The notes: generated from the letters alone by a model not told the origin. Counted from the first letter of the stretch, positions 11,597 to 23,416 are shown. The stretch: DNA of 64,000 nucleotides from Triticum aestivum (GCF_018294505.1 NC_057811.1:409698968-409762967); one strand, 5' to 3'. Made by a program: numbers and translations.

Positions 11597-13106
11597 TGAT
11601 ACGTCTCCGTCGTATCTATAATTTTTGATTGTTCCATGCCAATATTCTACAACTTTCATATACTTTTGGCATCTTTTTATACTATTTTTGGGACTAACAT
11701 ATTATTCCAGTGCCCAGTGCTAGTTCCTGTTTGTTGCATGTTTTTTGTTTCGCAGAAAATCCATATCAAACGGAGTCCAAACGGGATAAAAACTGACGGA
11801 GATTTTTTTTGGAATATTTGTGATTTTTGGGAAGAAACAACGCGATACGATGCCCGAGGGGGCCACGAGGCAGGGGGGCGCGCCCTGGAGCCTCATGGCC
11901 ACCTCGTAAGGCGGTTGAAGCCCTTTTTTCGCTGCAAGAAAGCTAATTTCCAGATAGAGATCGTGTCCAAAATTCAGCCCAATCGGAGTTACGGATCTCC
12001 GGTTATAAAAAAACGGTGAAAGGCCAGATCTGGGAACGCAGAAACAGAGAGAGACAGAGAGACAGATCCAATCTCGGAGGAGTTCTCGCCCCTCCCATGC
12101 CATGGAGGCCATGGACCAGAGGGGAAACCCTTATCCCATCTAGGGAGAAGGTCAAGGAAGAAGAAGAAGAAGGGGGGCTCTCTCCCCCTCGCTTCCGGTG
12201 GCGCCAGAACACTGCCGGGGCCATCATCGTCACCGCAATCTTCACCAACACCGCCGTCATCTTCACCAACATCTTCATCACCTTCCCCCATCTATCTATA
12301 GTGGTCAACTCTCCCGCAACCCGCTGTACCCTCTACTTGAACATGGTGCTTTATGCTTCATATTATTATCCGATGATGTGTTGCCATCCTATAATGTCTG
12401 AGTAGATTTTCGTTGTCCTATTGGTAATTGGTGAATTGCTATGACTGGTTTAATTTGCTTGTGGTTATGTTGTTGTCCTTTGGTGCCCATCATATGAGCA
12501 CGCGCGTGGATCACATCATAGGGTTAGTTGTATGTTGATAGGACTATGTATTGGAGGGCAAGAGTGACAGAAGCTTCAACCTAGCATAGAAATTGATGCA
12601 TACGGGATTGAAGGGGGGCCAATATATCTTAATGCTATGGTTGGGTTTTACCTTAATGAACGTTAGTAGTTGTGGATGCTTGCTAATAGTTCCAATCATA
12701 AGTGCATAGAATTCCAAGTCAGGGATGACTTGCTAGCAGTGGCCTCTCCCACATAAAACTTGCTATCGGTCTAGCAAAGTAGTCAATTGCTTAGGGACAA
12801 TTTCACAACTCCTACCACCACTTTTCCACACTCGCTATACTAAATTTATTGTGTCTTTATCTAAACAGCCCCTAGTTTTTATTTACGCGCTCTTTATTAT
12901 CTTGCAAACCTATCCAAAAACACCTACAAAGTACTTCTAGTTTCATACTTGTTCTAGGTAAAGCGGACGTCAAACGTGCGTAGAGTTGTATCGGTGATCG
13001 ATAGAACTCGAGGGTATATTTGTTCTACCTTTAGCTCCTCGTTGGGTTCGACACTCTTACTTATCGAAAGAGGCTACAATTGATCCCCTATACTTGTGGG
13101 TTATCA
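11597..13106 (+). repeat. 3' LTR of the truncated Gypsy element (1,510 bp)
   Basis: Starts TGATACGTCTCCGTCG and ends CTTGTGGGTTATCA. Both termini are shared with the LTRs of the element at 16369-25835, so the two are related families. The GC-rich box around 11868-11895 (GAGGCAGGGGGGCGCGCCC) also recurs in that element. The following CGAAC (13107-13111) is the expected right-hand target duplication; the left partner is lost. Confidence 0.85.
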
Positions 13107-14530
13107 CGAACCCCCGACGTTGTCGAACTCCTTCCCGTTGTCAGTCTGCAAGGCATGAATGGGACGCCCAAACTGCGTAGCGACATAGGAGTAAAAGGTA
13201 GTGAGAACGGAGAGTGCATCGGATTTTCTCTGCAACGGGAAGGTCCACACATAATGCGAAAAATCATCGAGTATGATAAGATAGTATAAAAAACCCGTAT
13301 TACTGGCAACAGGAGATGTCCATAAGTCACTATGAATCAACTCAAATGGATACGACGCCACCGATGAGGACACACTAAACGGAAGATGGACGTGCTTGCC
13401 GAGACGACAAGCATGACAAGTATGATCATCGGTTTTATTACACATGAATGAAAAAGTCCTAAGAATATGACGAAGGGTGGCCGGGTTCGGATGTCCCAGC
13501 CGAGCATGCCAAAGGTCCACTGTGGCGGAGAGAGCGACCGGAGCGGATGTGGAGGTGTTGGTGGAGTGCACCGGGTAGAGGTCGTCCGGGCTGTCACATC
13601 GATGGAGTACCATCCGGGTACAGGCGTCCTTGACAGAAAAACCCACTTTGTCAAATTCAACAGTTATAGGATTTTCACGTGTAAGAGAACGAATGGAAAC
13701 AAGATTGGTGACTAACTCAGGTGAAACTAAGACATTAGACATATGTATAGGCATGGAGTTAGATGGAAAAGAACCATGACCGACATGAGTAATGGGAAGG
13801 GATGAACCGTCCCCAACAGTGATACGACATGTGGTAGAAACTAGATATGCGGAGTTGAGGTTACCAGGGTTGGAAGTCATGTGGGCGGTAGCCCTAGTGT
13901 CCATATACCAGTCGCCGCCTCTGGTGTATGTGTTGGGTGTAGGAGCGGAGTGAAGTGCCATGAGAAGGGCCGGATCGCAGGGTGCCGGCGGGAGTGCACC
14001 GGCCACGGCAGGGGGCGCGGCGGGGTAGGCGAGTAGGGCCGCGGGGTAGCTGCCTGGTGCAGCGTACACAGGCGCGGCAGCGGGGTAGCCACCTGGGGTG
14101 GCGAACATCTCCTGATGGGCGCTGGGGCGGGGGCCGAGGATCCCGGCCGGGACGGGGGCCCGCGACACTGGCATGCTGTACGCGTGGACCACCCCCGTCC
14201 AAGGGTTGGTCGCCTGCTGCTGCGGCTCGCCCCCCCCCCCCCCCCCCGCGCGCCGTGCTACTATTGCTACTTCTTGCCACGACGCCCCCCACGGCGATGA
14301 TCGGGGGCAGGGGCGGCGGCTGGTACGCCGGCGGCGGAGGCGCCTGGAAGTAGGCCGCCGGTGACAGCGGAGGCCGCGGTGGCTGCGGAGCCGTGGGAGG
14401 AGCGGCACGGGAGGTGGCGTGGTGGAAGACGCTCGGGAGGGAAGGGAGGGAGGCGGATGGCGATCGAGAAGGAGGGGAGGGGAGCGAGGCGCGCATGGCG
14501 GCGAGATGCGGCGGCGGCGTGGAGAACCGT
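13107..14530 (-). pseudogene. Copia gag C-terminus, protease and integrase, minus copy
   Basis: Read on the minus strand: a proline/alanine/glycine-rich gag tail, then protease (DWYMDT with the usual GATAHM changed to RATAHM, altering the Gly after the Thr). Then comes the pre-integrase zinc region (WHARLGHPNP ... CHACRLGKH) and the first half of the integrase core (HSDLWTSPV, LQTDNGKEF). The Gypsy LTR ending at 13106 cuts integrase just after GKEFDN. A 17-base C run at about 14231-14247 lies in the gag part. An inverted, very similar copy runs on the plus strand from about 15350. Confidence 0.82.
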
Positions 14531-15350
14531 TGAGTACTGAAGGGCACCGACGATGGAGCGGTAGAATGCCGCATCTGGCGCGGGTGAACCGTCGAGTGCA
14601 CAAACCTTGGCCTTCGTGTCGATAGGCGTGGGGACGGGCTTGCAGTTAAGCATGCCTGCCCGATCAAGAAGGTCCTGCGCATACTGCTGCTGGTGGAGAA
14701 AGAACCCGTCGGCACGTCGTACCACCTCAATACCGAGGAAGTAGTGTAACGGGCCGAGGTCCTTAATGGCGAACTCGGCGCTGAGGCAAGCAGTATGCTG
14801 GCGAAGGAGCTCTGGCGAGGAGGCCGTCAGGATGATGTCATCGACGTAAAGGAGCAGGTAAGTGGTCGCCGGAGCCTGGTGGTAGACAAACAGCGAGGCA
14901 TCGGAGCGAGTAGCTCGGAACCCAAGCTGCTGCAGGAAGCCGGCGATCCGCTGGTACCAGGCTCGAGGGGCCTGCTTCAACCCGTATAAGGAGCGGGATA
15001 GTAGCACACGTGGTCAGCATGAGCCGCGTCGACAAAGCCAGTAGGCTGCTGACAGAAGACCTGCTCCGAGAGATGGCCATGCAAGAACGCGTTCGACACA
15101 TCCATCTGATGCACCGGCCAGGCGCGAGAGACCGCGAGCTGAAGGACCGCGCGAATCGTGCCCGGTTTGACAACCGGGGCAAAAGTGTCGGTGAAGTCGA
15201 CTCCAACATGCTGCAGGAACCCGCGTACCACCCACCGAGCCTTATAGCGCTCGAGAGACCCGTCAGGACGAGTCTTATGCCGGAAGACCCACTTGCCAAT
15301 GATGATGTTGGCATGGGCGGGCCGCGGGACAAGCTGCCAGGTGCGGTTGC
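14530..15350 (-). pseudogene. Copia connecting region and reverse transcriptase, second copy
   Basis: Minus-strand RT with KWVFRHKTRPDGS, FTDTFAPVVKP, SNAFLHGHL, a frame break near 15000, then SRSLYGLKQAPRAWY, the catalytic YVDDI and FYRSIVGALQYS. It breaks off at about 14530, where gag sequence follows on the same strand. At the other end, near 15350, it abuts plus-strand gag/protease sequence. It closely resembles the left RT copy at 6048-6700. No LTR lies between the blocks, so the arrangement reflects rearrangement rather than two intact neighbours. Confidence 0.8.
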
Positions 15351-16368
15351 GCCCCCTGCCACGGCCGCCGCACTCCCGCCGGCACCCTGGGATCCGACCC
15401 TTCTCGCGGCGCTTCACTCCGCTCCTACACCCAACACATACACCGGAGGCAGCGACTGGTATATGGACACTGGGGCTACCGCCCACATGACTTCCAACCC
15501 TGGTAACCTCAACTCCGCATATCCAGTTTCTACCGCATGTCGTATCACTGTTGGGGACAGTTCATCCCTTCCCATTACTCATGTCGATCATGGTTCTTTT
15601 CCGTCTAACTCCATGCCTATACATATGTCTAATGTCTTAGTTTCACCTGAGTTAGTCACCAATCTTGTTTCCGTTTGTTCTCTTACACGTGAAAATCCTA
15701 TAACTATTGAATTTGACGAAGTGGGTTTTTCTGTCAAGGACGCCCGTACCCAGATGGTACTCCACCGATGTGACAGCCCGGACGGCCTCTACCCGGTGCA
15801 CTCCACCAACACCTCCACGTCCGCTCCGGTCGCTCTCTCCGCCACGGTGGACCTTTGGCATGCTCGGCCGGGACATCCGAACCCGGCCACCCTTCGCCAT
15901 ATTCTTAGGACTTTTTCATTCACGTGTAATAAAATCGATGATCATACTTGTCATGCTTGTCGTCTCGGCAAGCACGCCCGTCTTCCGTTTAGTGCGTCCT
16001 CATCGGTGGCGTCGTATCCATTTGAGTTGATTCATAGTGACTTATGGACATCTCCTGTTGCCAGTAATACGGGTTTTTTTATACTATCTTGTCATACTTG
16101 ATGATTTTTTGCATTATGTGTGGACCTTCTCGTTGCAGAGAAAATCCGATGCACTCTCCGTTCTCACTACCTTTTACTCCTATGTCGCTACGCGGTTTGG
16201 GCATCCCATTCATGCCTTGCAGACTGACAACGGGAAGGAGTTCGACAACGTCGGAGTTCGCACCCTCGTTGCCAAACATGGCACGATTCTTCGTCTCACT
16301 TGCCCGTATACCTCGCAACAAAATGGTCGCGCCGAACGGATCCTTCGCACCCTCAATGATTGTGTGCG
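15350..16368 (+). pseudogene. Copia gag tail, protease and integrase, plus copy (first part)
   Basis: Plus-strand coding similarity starts near 15350 in the gag tail, then protease with an intact active site DWYMDTGATAHM, the zinc region (CHACRLGKH) and integrase (HSDLWTSP). Near 16075 a T-run carries an extra base that shifts the frame; the integrase core continues in another frame as LVILDDF, LQTDNGKEF and QQNGRAER. A complete Gypsy element inserted at 16369 interrupts it. The coding region resumes at 25841. It is the inverted counterpart of 13107-14530. Confidence 0.83.
16364..16368. repeat. Target duplication GTGCG, left
   Basis: GTGCG immediately before the LTR start at 16369 and again at 25836-25840. 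The 5-bp size is typical of Gypsy integrases. Confidence 0.9.
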
Positions 16369-17769
16369 TGATAACCCACAAGTATAGGGGATCGCAACAG
16401 TTTTCGAGGGTAGAGTATTCAACCCAAATTTATTGATTCGACACAAGGGGAGCCAAACAATATTCTCAAGTATTAGCAGTTGAGTTGTCAATTCAACCAC
16501 ACCTGGATAACTTAGTATCTGCAGGAAAGTATTTAGTAGCAAAGTAGTATGGAAGTAACGATAACGGTGGCAAAGGTAACAGTAGCAATTTTGTAGTAAT
16601 TGTAGCAGTGGCAACGGAAAAGTAACTAAGCGGAGAACAATATGTGAAAAGCTCGTAGGCATTTGATCGGTGATGGAGATTATGTCGGATGCGATTCCTC
16701 ATGCAATAGTTATAACCTAGGGTAACTCAGAACTAGCTCCAATTCATCAATGTAATGTAGGCATGTATTCCGAATATAGTCATACGTGCTTATGGAAAAG
16801 AACTTGCATGACATCTTTTGTCCTACCCTCCCGTGGCAGCGGGGTCCTAATGGAAACTAAGGGATATTAAGGCCTCCTTTTAATAGAGTACCGAACCAAA
16901 GCATTAACACTTAGTGAATACATGAACTCCTCAAACTACGGTCATCACCGGGAGTGGTCCCGATTATTGTCACTTCGGGGTTGCCGGATCATAACACATA
17001 GTAGGTGACTATAGACTTGCAAGATAGGATCAAGAACTCACATATATTCATGAAAACATAATAGGTTCAGATCTGAAATCATGGCACTCGGGCCCTAGTG
17101 ACAAGCATTAAGCATGGCAAAGTCATAGCAACATCAATCTTAGAACAATGGATACTAGGGATCAAACCCTAACAAAACTAACTCGATTACATGATAAATC
17201 TCATCCAACCCATCACCGTCCAGCAAGCCTACGATGGAATTACTCACGCACGGCAGTGAGCATCATGAAATTGGTGATGGAGGAAGGTTGATGATGACGA
17301 TGGCGACGGATTCCCCTCTCCGAAGCCCCGAACGGACTCCAGATCAGCCCTCCCGAGAGAGTTTAGGGCTTGGCGGCGGCTCCGTATCGTAAAACGCGAT
17401 GAATCCTTCTCTCTGATTTTTTTTCTCCCCGAACGTGAATATATAGAGTTGGAGTTAAGGTCGGTGGAGCACCAGGGGGCCCATGAGGCAGGGGCACGCC
17501 CAGGGGGGTAGGCGCGCCCCCCACCCTCGTGGAGAGGGTGTGGGCCCCCTAGCCTTGATTCTTTTGCCATTATTTTTTATTAATTCCAAAAATATTCTCC
17601 GTGAAGTTTCAGGTCATTCCGAGAACTTTTATTTCTGCACAAAAATAACACCATGGCAATTCTGCTGAAAACAGCGTCAGTCCGGGTTAGTTCCATTCAA
17701 ATCATGCAAGTTAGAGTCCAAAACAAGGGCAAAAGTGTTTGGAAAAGTAGTTACAATGGAGACGTATCA
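16369..17769 (-). repeat. 3' LTR of the non-autonomous Gypsy element (1,401 bp)
   Basis: Plus-strand boundaries TGATAACCCACAAG and GGAGACGTATCA. The left copy is the 3' LTR because the polypurine tract lies on its inner side (17770-17784). A minus-strand TATA-like CTATATATTC lies at about 17435-17446, next to the GC-rich box (17463-17545) that contains GGCGCGCC-type motifs. Confidence 0.9.
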
Positions 17770-17784
17770 ACTCCCCCAAGCTTA
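17770..17784 (-). promoter_or_regulatory. Polypurine tract of the non-autonomous Gypsy element
   Basis: Minus-strand TAAGCTTGGGGGAGT adjoins the 3' LTR. An identical 15-base motif occurs at 19775-19789, just past the stop of the env-position gene. Confidence 0.75.
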
Positions 17785-19809
17785 AACCTTTGCTTGTCCT
17801 CAAGCAATTCAGTTGACAAACTGTAAGTGATAAAGAAAAACTTTTACAAACTCTGTTTTCTCTTGTTGTTGTAAATATGTAAACCCAGCATTCAAGTTTT
17901 CAGCAAAGATTATGAACTTAACATAGTCACAATAACATTTAGGTCTCATGTTTACTCATATCAATGGCATAATCAACTAGCGAGCAATGATAATAAATCT
18001 CGGATGACAACACTTTCTCAAAACAATCATAATATGATATAACAAGATGGTATCTCGCTAGCCCTTTCTGAGACCGCAAACATAAATGCAGAGCACCTCT
18101 GAAGATCAAGGACTGACTAAACATTGTAATTCATGGTAAAAGAGATCCAGTCATAGTCATACTCAATATAAATTAATAGTAATAGATGCAAATGACAGCG
18201 GTGCTCTCCAACTGGTGCTTTTTAATAAGAGGAGGATGACTCAACATAAAAGTAAATAGATAGGCCCTTCGTAGAGGGAAACAGGATTTGTAGAGGTGCT
18301 AGAGCTCGATTTTTGAAATAGAGATGAATAATATTTTGAGTGGCATACTTTCATTGTCAACATAACAACCGAGAGATCTCGATATCTTCCATGCTACACA
18401 CATTATAGGCGGTTCCCAAGCAGAATGGTAAAGTTTATACTCCCCCTACCACCAACAAACATCAATCCATGGCTTGTCCGAAACAACGGGTGCCTCCAAC
18501 TAACAACAGTCCTGGGGGAGTTTTGTTTGCAATTATTTTGATTTGATTTGAGCATGGGACTGGGCATCCCGGTGACCAGCCATTTTCTCGTGAGTGAGGA
18601 GCGGAGTCCACTCCTCTTGAGAATAACCCGCCTAGCATGGAAGATACAGACAGCCCTAGTTGATACATGAGCTATTCGAGCATACAAAGCAGAATTTCAT
18701 TTGAAGGTTTAGAGTTTGGCACATACAAATTTACTTGGAACGGCAGGTAGATACCGCATATAGGAAGGTATGGTGGACGCATATGGAATAACTTTGGGGT
18801 TTATGGAATTGGATGCACAAGCAGTATTCCCGCTTAGTACAAGTAAAGGCTAGAAAAAGACTGGAAAGCGACCAACTAGAGAGCGACAACAGTCATGAAC
18901 ATGCATTAAAATTAATAAACATTGAGTGCAAGCATGAGTAGAATATAATCCACCATGAACATAAATATCGTGGAGGCTATGTTGATTTTGTTTCAACTAC
19001 ATGTGTGAACATGTGCCAAGTCAAGCCACTTGAATCATTCAAAGGAGGATACCACCCTATCATACCACATCACAAACATTTTAATGGCATGTTGGCACGC
19101 AAGGTAAACCATTATAAACTCCTAGCTAATTAAGCATGGCATAAGCAACTATAATCTCTAATTGTCATTGCAAACATGTTCATTCATAATAGGCTGAATC
19201 AGGAACGATGAACTAATCATATTTACAAAAACAAGAGAGGTCGAGTTCATACCAGCTTCTCTCATCTCAATCAGTCCATCATATATCGTCTTTATTGCCT
19301 TTCACTTGCATGACCGAACGGTGTGTATAATAATAATAGTGCACGTGCATTGGACTAAGCTGGAATCTGCAAGCATTTTAATACAAGGGAGAAAACAAGG
19401 TAATATGGCTCTTGGTTAAATCAACAATAATGCATATGGGAGCCACTTCAACATTTTAATCATGGTCTTCTCCTCTCAACCCCCAAAGAAAAGGAAATAA
19501 AATAAAACTATTTACACGGGAAAGCTCCCAACAAGCAAAAGAAGAACAAGAAATCTTTTTGGGTTTTCTTTTAATTATTACTACTACAAGCATGGAAAGT
19601 AAACTAGCTAGAAGCTACAACTAATTTTTTGGTTTTTCTTAAGGTTTATCAAACACACAAGAAGAAAGCGAGAAAAAGAAAATAAACTAGCATGAATATT
19701 ACACTGAAAAAGTATGAGCACCGACAACTAGAATGAGTGTGTGAACATGAATGTGATGTCAGTGAGAAATACGTACTCCCCCAAGCTTAGGCTTTTGGCC
19801 TAAGTTGGT
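17785..19809 (-). other. Non-coding 3' region of the non-autonomous Gypsy element
   Basis: About 2 kb between the stop of the 336-aa protein and the polypurine tract, AT-rich, with no supported coding region. It holds the extra polypurine-like motif at 19775-19789. Confidence 0.6.
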
Positions 19810-20820
19810 TTATGCCCATGGATCAAAGTTGTAGTTGGGGTCGTACCGAGATACAGTAGCTATTGCATCATGAGCTGCCGCTTGGAGGCGAGCTGCCTCC
19901 GTCCTCCTCTTATACTCGTTTGCCTCCTCCCTGGTTATAATATATCTCCCTTTTGCCTGAAAGTCAAAGAAAGTAGGAGTAGGGAGAGCAACATGGAAAG
20001 TGCGGCTCCTGTCAAACATTAGTCGGTACTGGAGAGGTTGTTCATTCCTCTCAATAAACTGATGGCGAACCATAGCATTATAATCTAGATAAGCGGGAGG
20101 CAATTCCATATCATTTTCATGTATGGGTATCTCAAGAAAATTAGCCACACGGGTTGCATAAATACCACCAAACAAGTCTCCACTTAAACCATTATTATGC
20201 AACCTTCGTGCAACAATGGCCCCCAAGTTATATTGTTTATCTCCTAAAACAGCACTCTTGAGAACACTAAGATCAAGAACACACATGTGACAAGCCTCAT
20301 CCTTACCGTTTATGCATCTACCTATAAAGAGAGCAAAATAATGTATAGCAGGAAAATGAAGGCTCCCTATGGTAGCTTGTGTTATTTCCCTAGATTCCCC
20401 CACAGTGATACTAGCAAGAAAATCCTTAAACTCAGATTTGCAAGGTTCACTAGCACCACCCCGCTGCGGAAGTTTACAAGCAGTATTAAAATCCTCTAAG
20501 TCCATAGTATAAGATTTACCATAGTTATCAAATAGGACGGTGTGAGAATTGCGTGAAGATGAAAATTTGAACCTTCTCACAAAGGAATCAGTTAGGTGAT
20601 AATACTGAGGGCACTTATCTAGCATGAAGCCCTCGAGTTCAGCATTACGCACATATGCGTTAAATTCCTCCTTAATTCCTGCTCGAACCATGAAATCTTC
20701 TGACGGCCATTCACAAGGCCGCACTTGAGCTTCTCTTGGTGGTTCATGCTCCGGCTCACGTATTGCGGGCCTGGGTCCTTGCTTTCTTGAAGAACCACCT
20801 TGGTATATTTTCCGAAACAT
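19810..20820 (-). CDS. Env-position protein of the Gypsy element, function unknown (336 aa)
   Basis: One intact minus-strand ORF of 336 codons starting MFRKIYQGGSS. The N-terminal 45 residues are basic and proline-rich. The body is a soluble-looking globular sequence (LEDFNTACKLPQRGG near 108-122, IGRCINGKDEACHM near 167-180, a C-terminal helix rich in charged residues). No signal peptide or membrane segment is evident, so an envelope role is not supported despite the location. It resembles the plant retrotransposon accessory proteins seen in Athila-group elements; their role is not established. Remaining open while gag is frameshifted suggests selection or recent age. The start is the first ATG after the upstream stop. 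Confidence 0.75.
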   Translation of the reverse strand: MFRKIYQGGSSRKQGPRPAIREPEHEPPREAQVRPCEWPSEDFMVRAGIKEEFNAYVRNAELEGFMLDKCPQYYHLTDSFVRRFKFSSSRNSHTVLFDNYGKSYTMDLEDFNTACKLPQRGGASEPCKSEFKDFLASITVGESREITQATIGSLHFPAIHYFALFIGRCINGKDEACHMCVLDLSVLKSAVLGDKQYNLGAIVARRLHNNGLSGDLFGGIYATRVANFLEIPIHENDMELPPAYLDYNAMVRHQFIERNEQPLQYRLMFDRSRTFHVALPTPTFFDFQAKGRYIITREEANEYKRRTEAARLQAAAHDAIATVSRYDPNYNFDPWA

Positions 20821-21202
20821 ATTTCTTCTTCTGAAAAATTTCTGAAAAATTTAGTAACTCAAAATAAAAGTGAACCAAACTCAACAAAATTGATAGCAAC
20901 TACTCCTACAAGTGCCTAGAGACTATATCATGCATTAGAACTACTTGGGACCATATAAATTTGACATGCAAGCTCAAGAACAGGGTCACCTAGGCAGCAA
21001 AAATTTGCAATGAATAAAGTACTAGAACAAAAACTAACCATTGGAGGAGTCACATACCGAAGAACAATCCCCCAAAGCAGTTTTGTGAGTGGAGCTTTGA
21101 GCAAGGAGATCGAAAATCGCAGCAAGATGAGCTAGAACTCATGCTTGAGCTAGTTGGTGATTTTTTGGGGAGGAAGAAGGAGTGTGTGGGTGCAGGAATA
21201 AG

Positions 21203-21390
21203 TGGAGGGGGGCCACCAGGGGCCCACGAGGCAGGGGGCGCGCCCAGGGGGTGGGCGCGCCCTGGACCCTCGTGGCCAGGTGCTTGCTCCCCCTGATGTG
21301 TTCTCAGTGCCTAATATTCTCAAATAATCTAGAAAAAATCATATTTCAATTTCAGGGCATTTGGAGAACTTTTATTTTCAGGATATATTT
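21203..21390 (-). repeat. LTR-like GC box inside the Gypsy internal region
   Basis: A GC-rich segment with CACGAGGCAGGGGGCGCGCC, followed about 90 bases on by GAGAACTTTTATTT. It parallels the LTR segment at 17465-17640 in the same order and spacing. It sits about 400 bp upstream (minus sense) of the 336-aa ORF. It could be an ancestral LTR fragment or a second promoter; sequence alone cannot decide. Confidence 0.55.
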
Positions 21391-21604
21391 TTTTATTGCA
21401 TGGATAAATCAGAAAATAGACAGAAAATACTATTTTTGCTTTATTTAATCTAAATAACAGAAAGTAAAAGGAGGGTACAGAGAGTTGTGCTTTCTAACTT
21501 CATCCATCTCATGCTCATCAAAAGGAATCCACTAACAAGGTTGATCAAGTCTTGTTAACAAACTCATTCCGAATAACATGGAACCGGAGAAATTTTGAAT
21601 AACA

Positions 21605-22648
21605 CTATGTTACCTCAACGGGGATATGCACATCCCCAACAATAAGAATATCATATTTCTTTTTGACAGTAGGAAGAGGAAATTCAAAACCTCCAATAGT
21701 AATCGTTGAAATTTTTCCAATAGAATTGATACTTTGGACTTGAGGTTGTTTCCTCGGAAAGTGTACCGTATGCTCATTACCATTAACATGAAAAGTGGCA
21801 TTGTCTTTGTTGCAATCAATAACAGCCCCTGCAGTATTCAAAAAGGGTCTACCAAGGATAATCGACATACTATCGTCCTCAGGAATATCAAGAATAACAA
21901 AGTCCGTTAGAATAGTAACGTTTGCAACCACAACAGGCACATCCTCGCAAATACCGACAGGTATAGCAGTTGATTTATCGGCCATTTGCGAAGATATTTC
22001 AGTAGGTGTCAACTTATTCAAATCAAGTCTACGATATAAAGAGAGAGGCATAACACTAACACCGGCTCCAAGATCACATAAAGCAGTTTTAACATAGTTT
22101 CTTTCAATGGAGCATGGTATAGTTGGTACTCCTGGATCTCCTAGTTTCTTAGGTATTCCACCCTTAAAAGTATAATTAGCAAGCATGGTGGAAATTTCAG
22201 CTTCCGGTATCTTTCTTTTATTAGTAACAATATCCTTCATGTATTTAGCATAAGGATTCATTTTAAGCATATCAGTCAAACGCATGCGCAAAAAGATAGG
22301 TCTAATCATTTCAGCAAAACGCTCAAAATCCTCATCATCCTTTTTCTTGGATGGTTTAGGAGGAAAAGGCATGGGTTTCTGAACCCAAGGTTCTCTTTCT
22401 TTACCGTGCTTCCTAGCAACAAAGTCTCTCTTATCATAACGTTGATTCTTTGATTGTGGGTTATCAAGACCAACAGTAGGTTCAATCTCTACATCATTAT
22501 TATTGCTAGGTTGAGCATCATCATTAACATCATCATTAACATTATCACTAGGTTCATGTTCATCACCAGATTGTGTTTCAGCATCAGAAATAGAAATATC
22601 ATCGGGATTCTCAGGTGTGTCTACAACAGGTTCACTAGAAGCATGCAA
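21605..22648 (-). CDS. Retropepsin-like protease region of the Gypsy gag-pro
   Basis: A 347-codon minus-strand frame. The first 60 residues are acidic (SDAETQSGDEHEPSD). A basic linker precedes a retropepsin with the active site at about residue 190, read as CDLGAGVSVMPLSLYRRL (DLGAG where retropepsins have D[ST]G), and the hydrophobic ILGRPFLNTAGAVID near residue 264-278. It follows gag, with an intervening frame break near 22650-22700. The protease would mature the particle proteins. It ends at a stop with no RT following. Confidence 0.78.
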   Translation of the reverse strand: MHASSEPVVDTPENPDDISISDAETQSGDEHEPSDNVNDDVNDDAQPSNNNDVEIEPTVGLDNPQSKNQRYDKRDFVARKHGKEREPWVQKPMPFPPKPSKKKDDEDFERFAEMIRPIFLRMRLTDMLKMNPYAKYMKDIVTNKRKIPEAEISTMLANYTFKGGIPKKLGDPGVPTIPCSIERNYVKTALCDLGAGVSVMPLSLYRRLDLNKLTPTEISSQMADKSTAIPVGICEDVPVVVANVTILTDFVILDIPEDDSMSIILGRPFLNTAGAVIDCNKDNATFHVNGNEHTVHFPRKQPQVQSINSIGKISTITIGGFEFPLPTVKKKYDILIVGDVHIPVEVT

Positions 22649-22701
22649 AGTCCTATCATTTTTTTCTTTTTAGAAGGACTAGGTGCATCAACATTAGTTC
22701 T

Positions 22702-23416
22702 CTAAGAATCTTGTTCAATTCTCTTAGGGTGGCCCTTGGGATAGAAAGGTTCCTGAGTCATTTTACCCCCTCTAGTCATAACTCTAACAACATTATCATT
22801 TTTCTTACTATTTAATTCATGGAGCAAATCATTTTGAGCTTTAAGCACTTGTTCTACTTGAGTGGTAACCATAGAAGCATGTTTACTAATGAGTTTAAGT
22901 TCACCTTTAACTCTAGACATATAATCACTCAAGTGTTCAATCATATAAGCATTTCGCTTCAATTGTCTACCAACATAAGCATTGAAGTTTTCTTGTTTAA
23001 CAATAAAATTATCAAACTCATCTAAGCATTGGCTAGCAGACTTATAACGAGGAATATCACCTTCATCAAATCTATAGAGAGAATTTACCTTTACTACCTG
23101 TGTCGGGTTATCAAGACCGTGTATTTCTTTAACATGCGCAAATTAAGACCATGTATTTCTTCAATAGGAGGTAAATTCTTAACATCATCAGCTTTAATAC
23201 CTTTTTCTTTCATAGATTTCTTTGCCTCTTGCATATCTTCAGGACTGAGAAATAGAATACCCCTTTTCTTCGGAGTTGGCTTAGGAGTTTGTTCAGGAAG
23301 TGTCCAATTATTTTCATTAGTCAACATATTATTCAATAGCAATTCAGCTTGATCAACTGTTCTTTCCCTGAAAACACAACCAGCACAACTATCCAGGTGG
23401 TCTCTGGAAGCATCGG
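22702..23416 (-). pseudogene. C-terminal gag segment with frame breaks
   Basis: Two open stretches on the minus strand (23094-23342 and 22702-22962) continue gag after frame breaks. Between 23041 and 23100 and near 22690 the reading frame is lost. Sequence such as LDQ- and coiled-like HLSDYMSRVKGELKLISKH supports a gag helical domain. No CCHC zinc knuckle was recognised. Confidence 0.6.

Larger units (their letters stand above)
7010..13106 (+). mobile_element. 5'-truncated Gypsy retrotransposon, 3' part with 3' LTR
   Basis: Plus-strand internal non-coding sequence (about 7010-8546 and 11002-11596) leads into a polypurine tract and a complete LTR (11597-13106). No 5' LTR, gag or pol is present. 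The internal part includes a purine-rich stretch at 8255-8360 built from GGCCAAAGAAGCC units and A-runs, familiar from Athila-related Triticeae Gypsy elements. A solo LTR splits it at 8547-11001. It sits inside the integrase region of a Copia element. Both the element's 5' half and about 1 kb of Copia are missing at the left junction, indicating a deletion after insertion. Confidence 0.75.

Noticed and set aside
19810..20820. Envelope protein call for the 336-aa ORF
   Set aside because: Position fits, but no signal peptide, transmembrane segment or cleavage-site pattern is visible.
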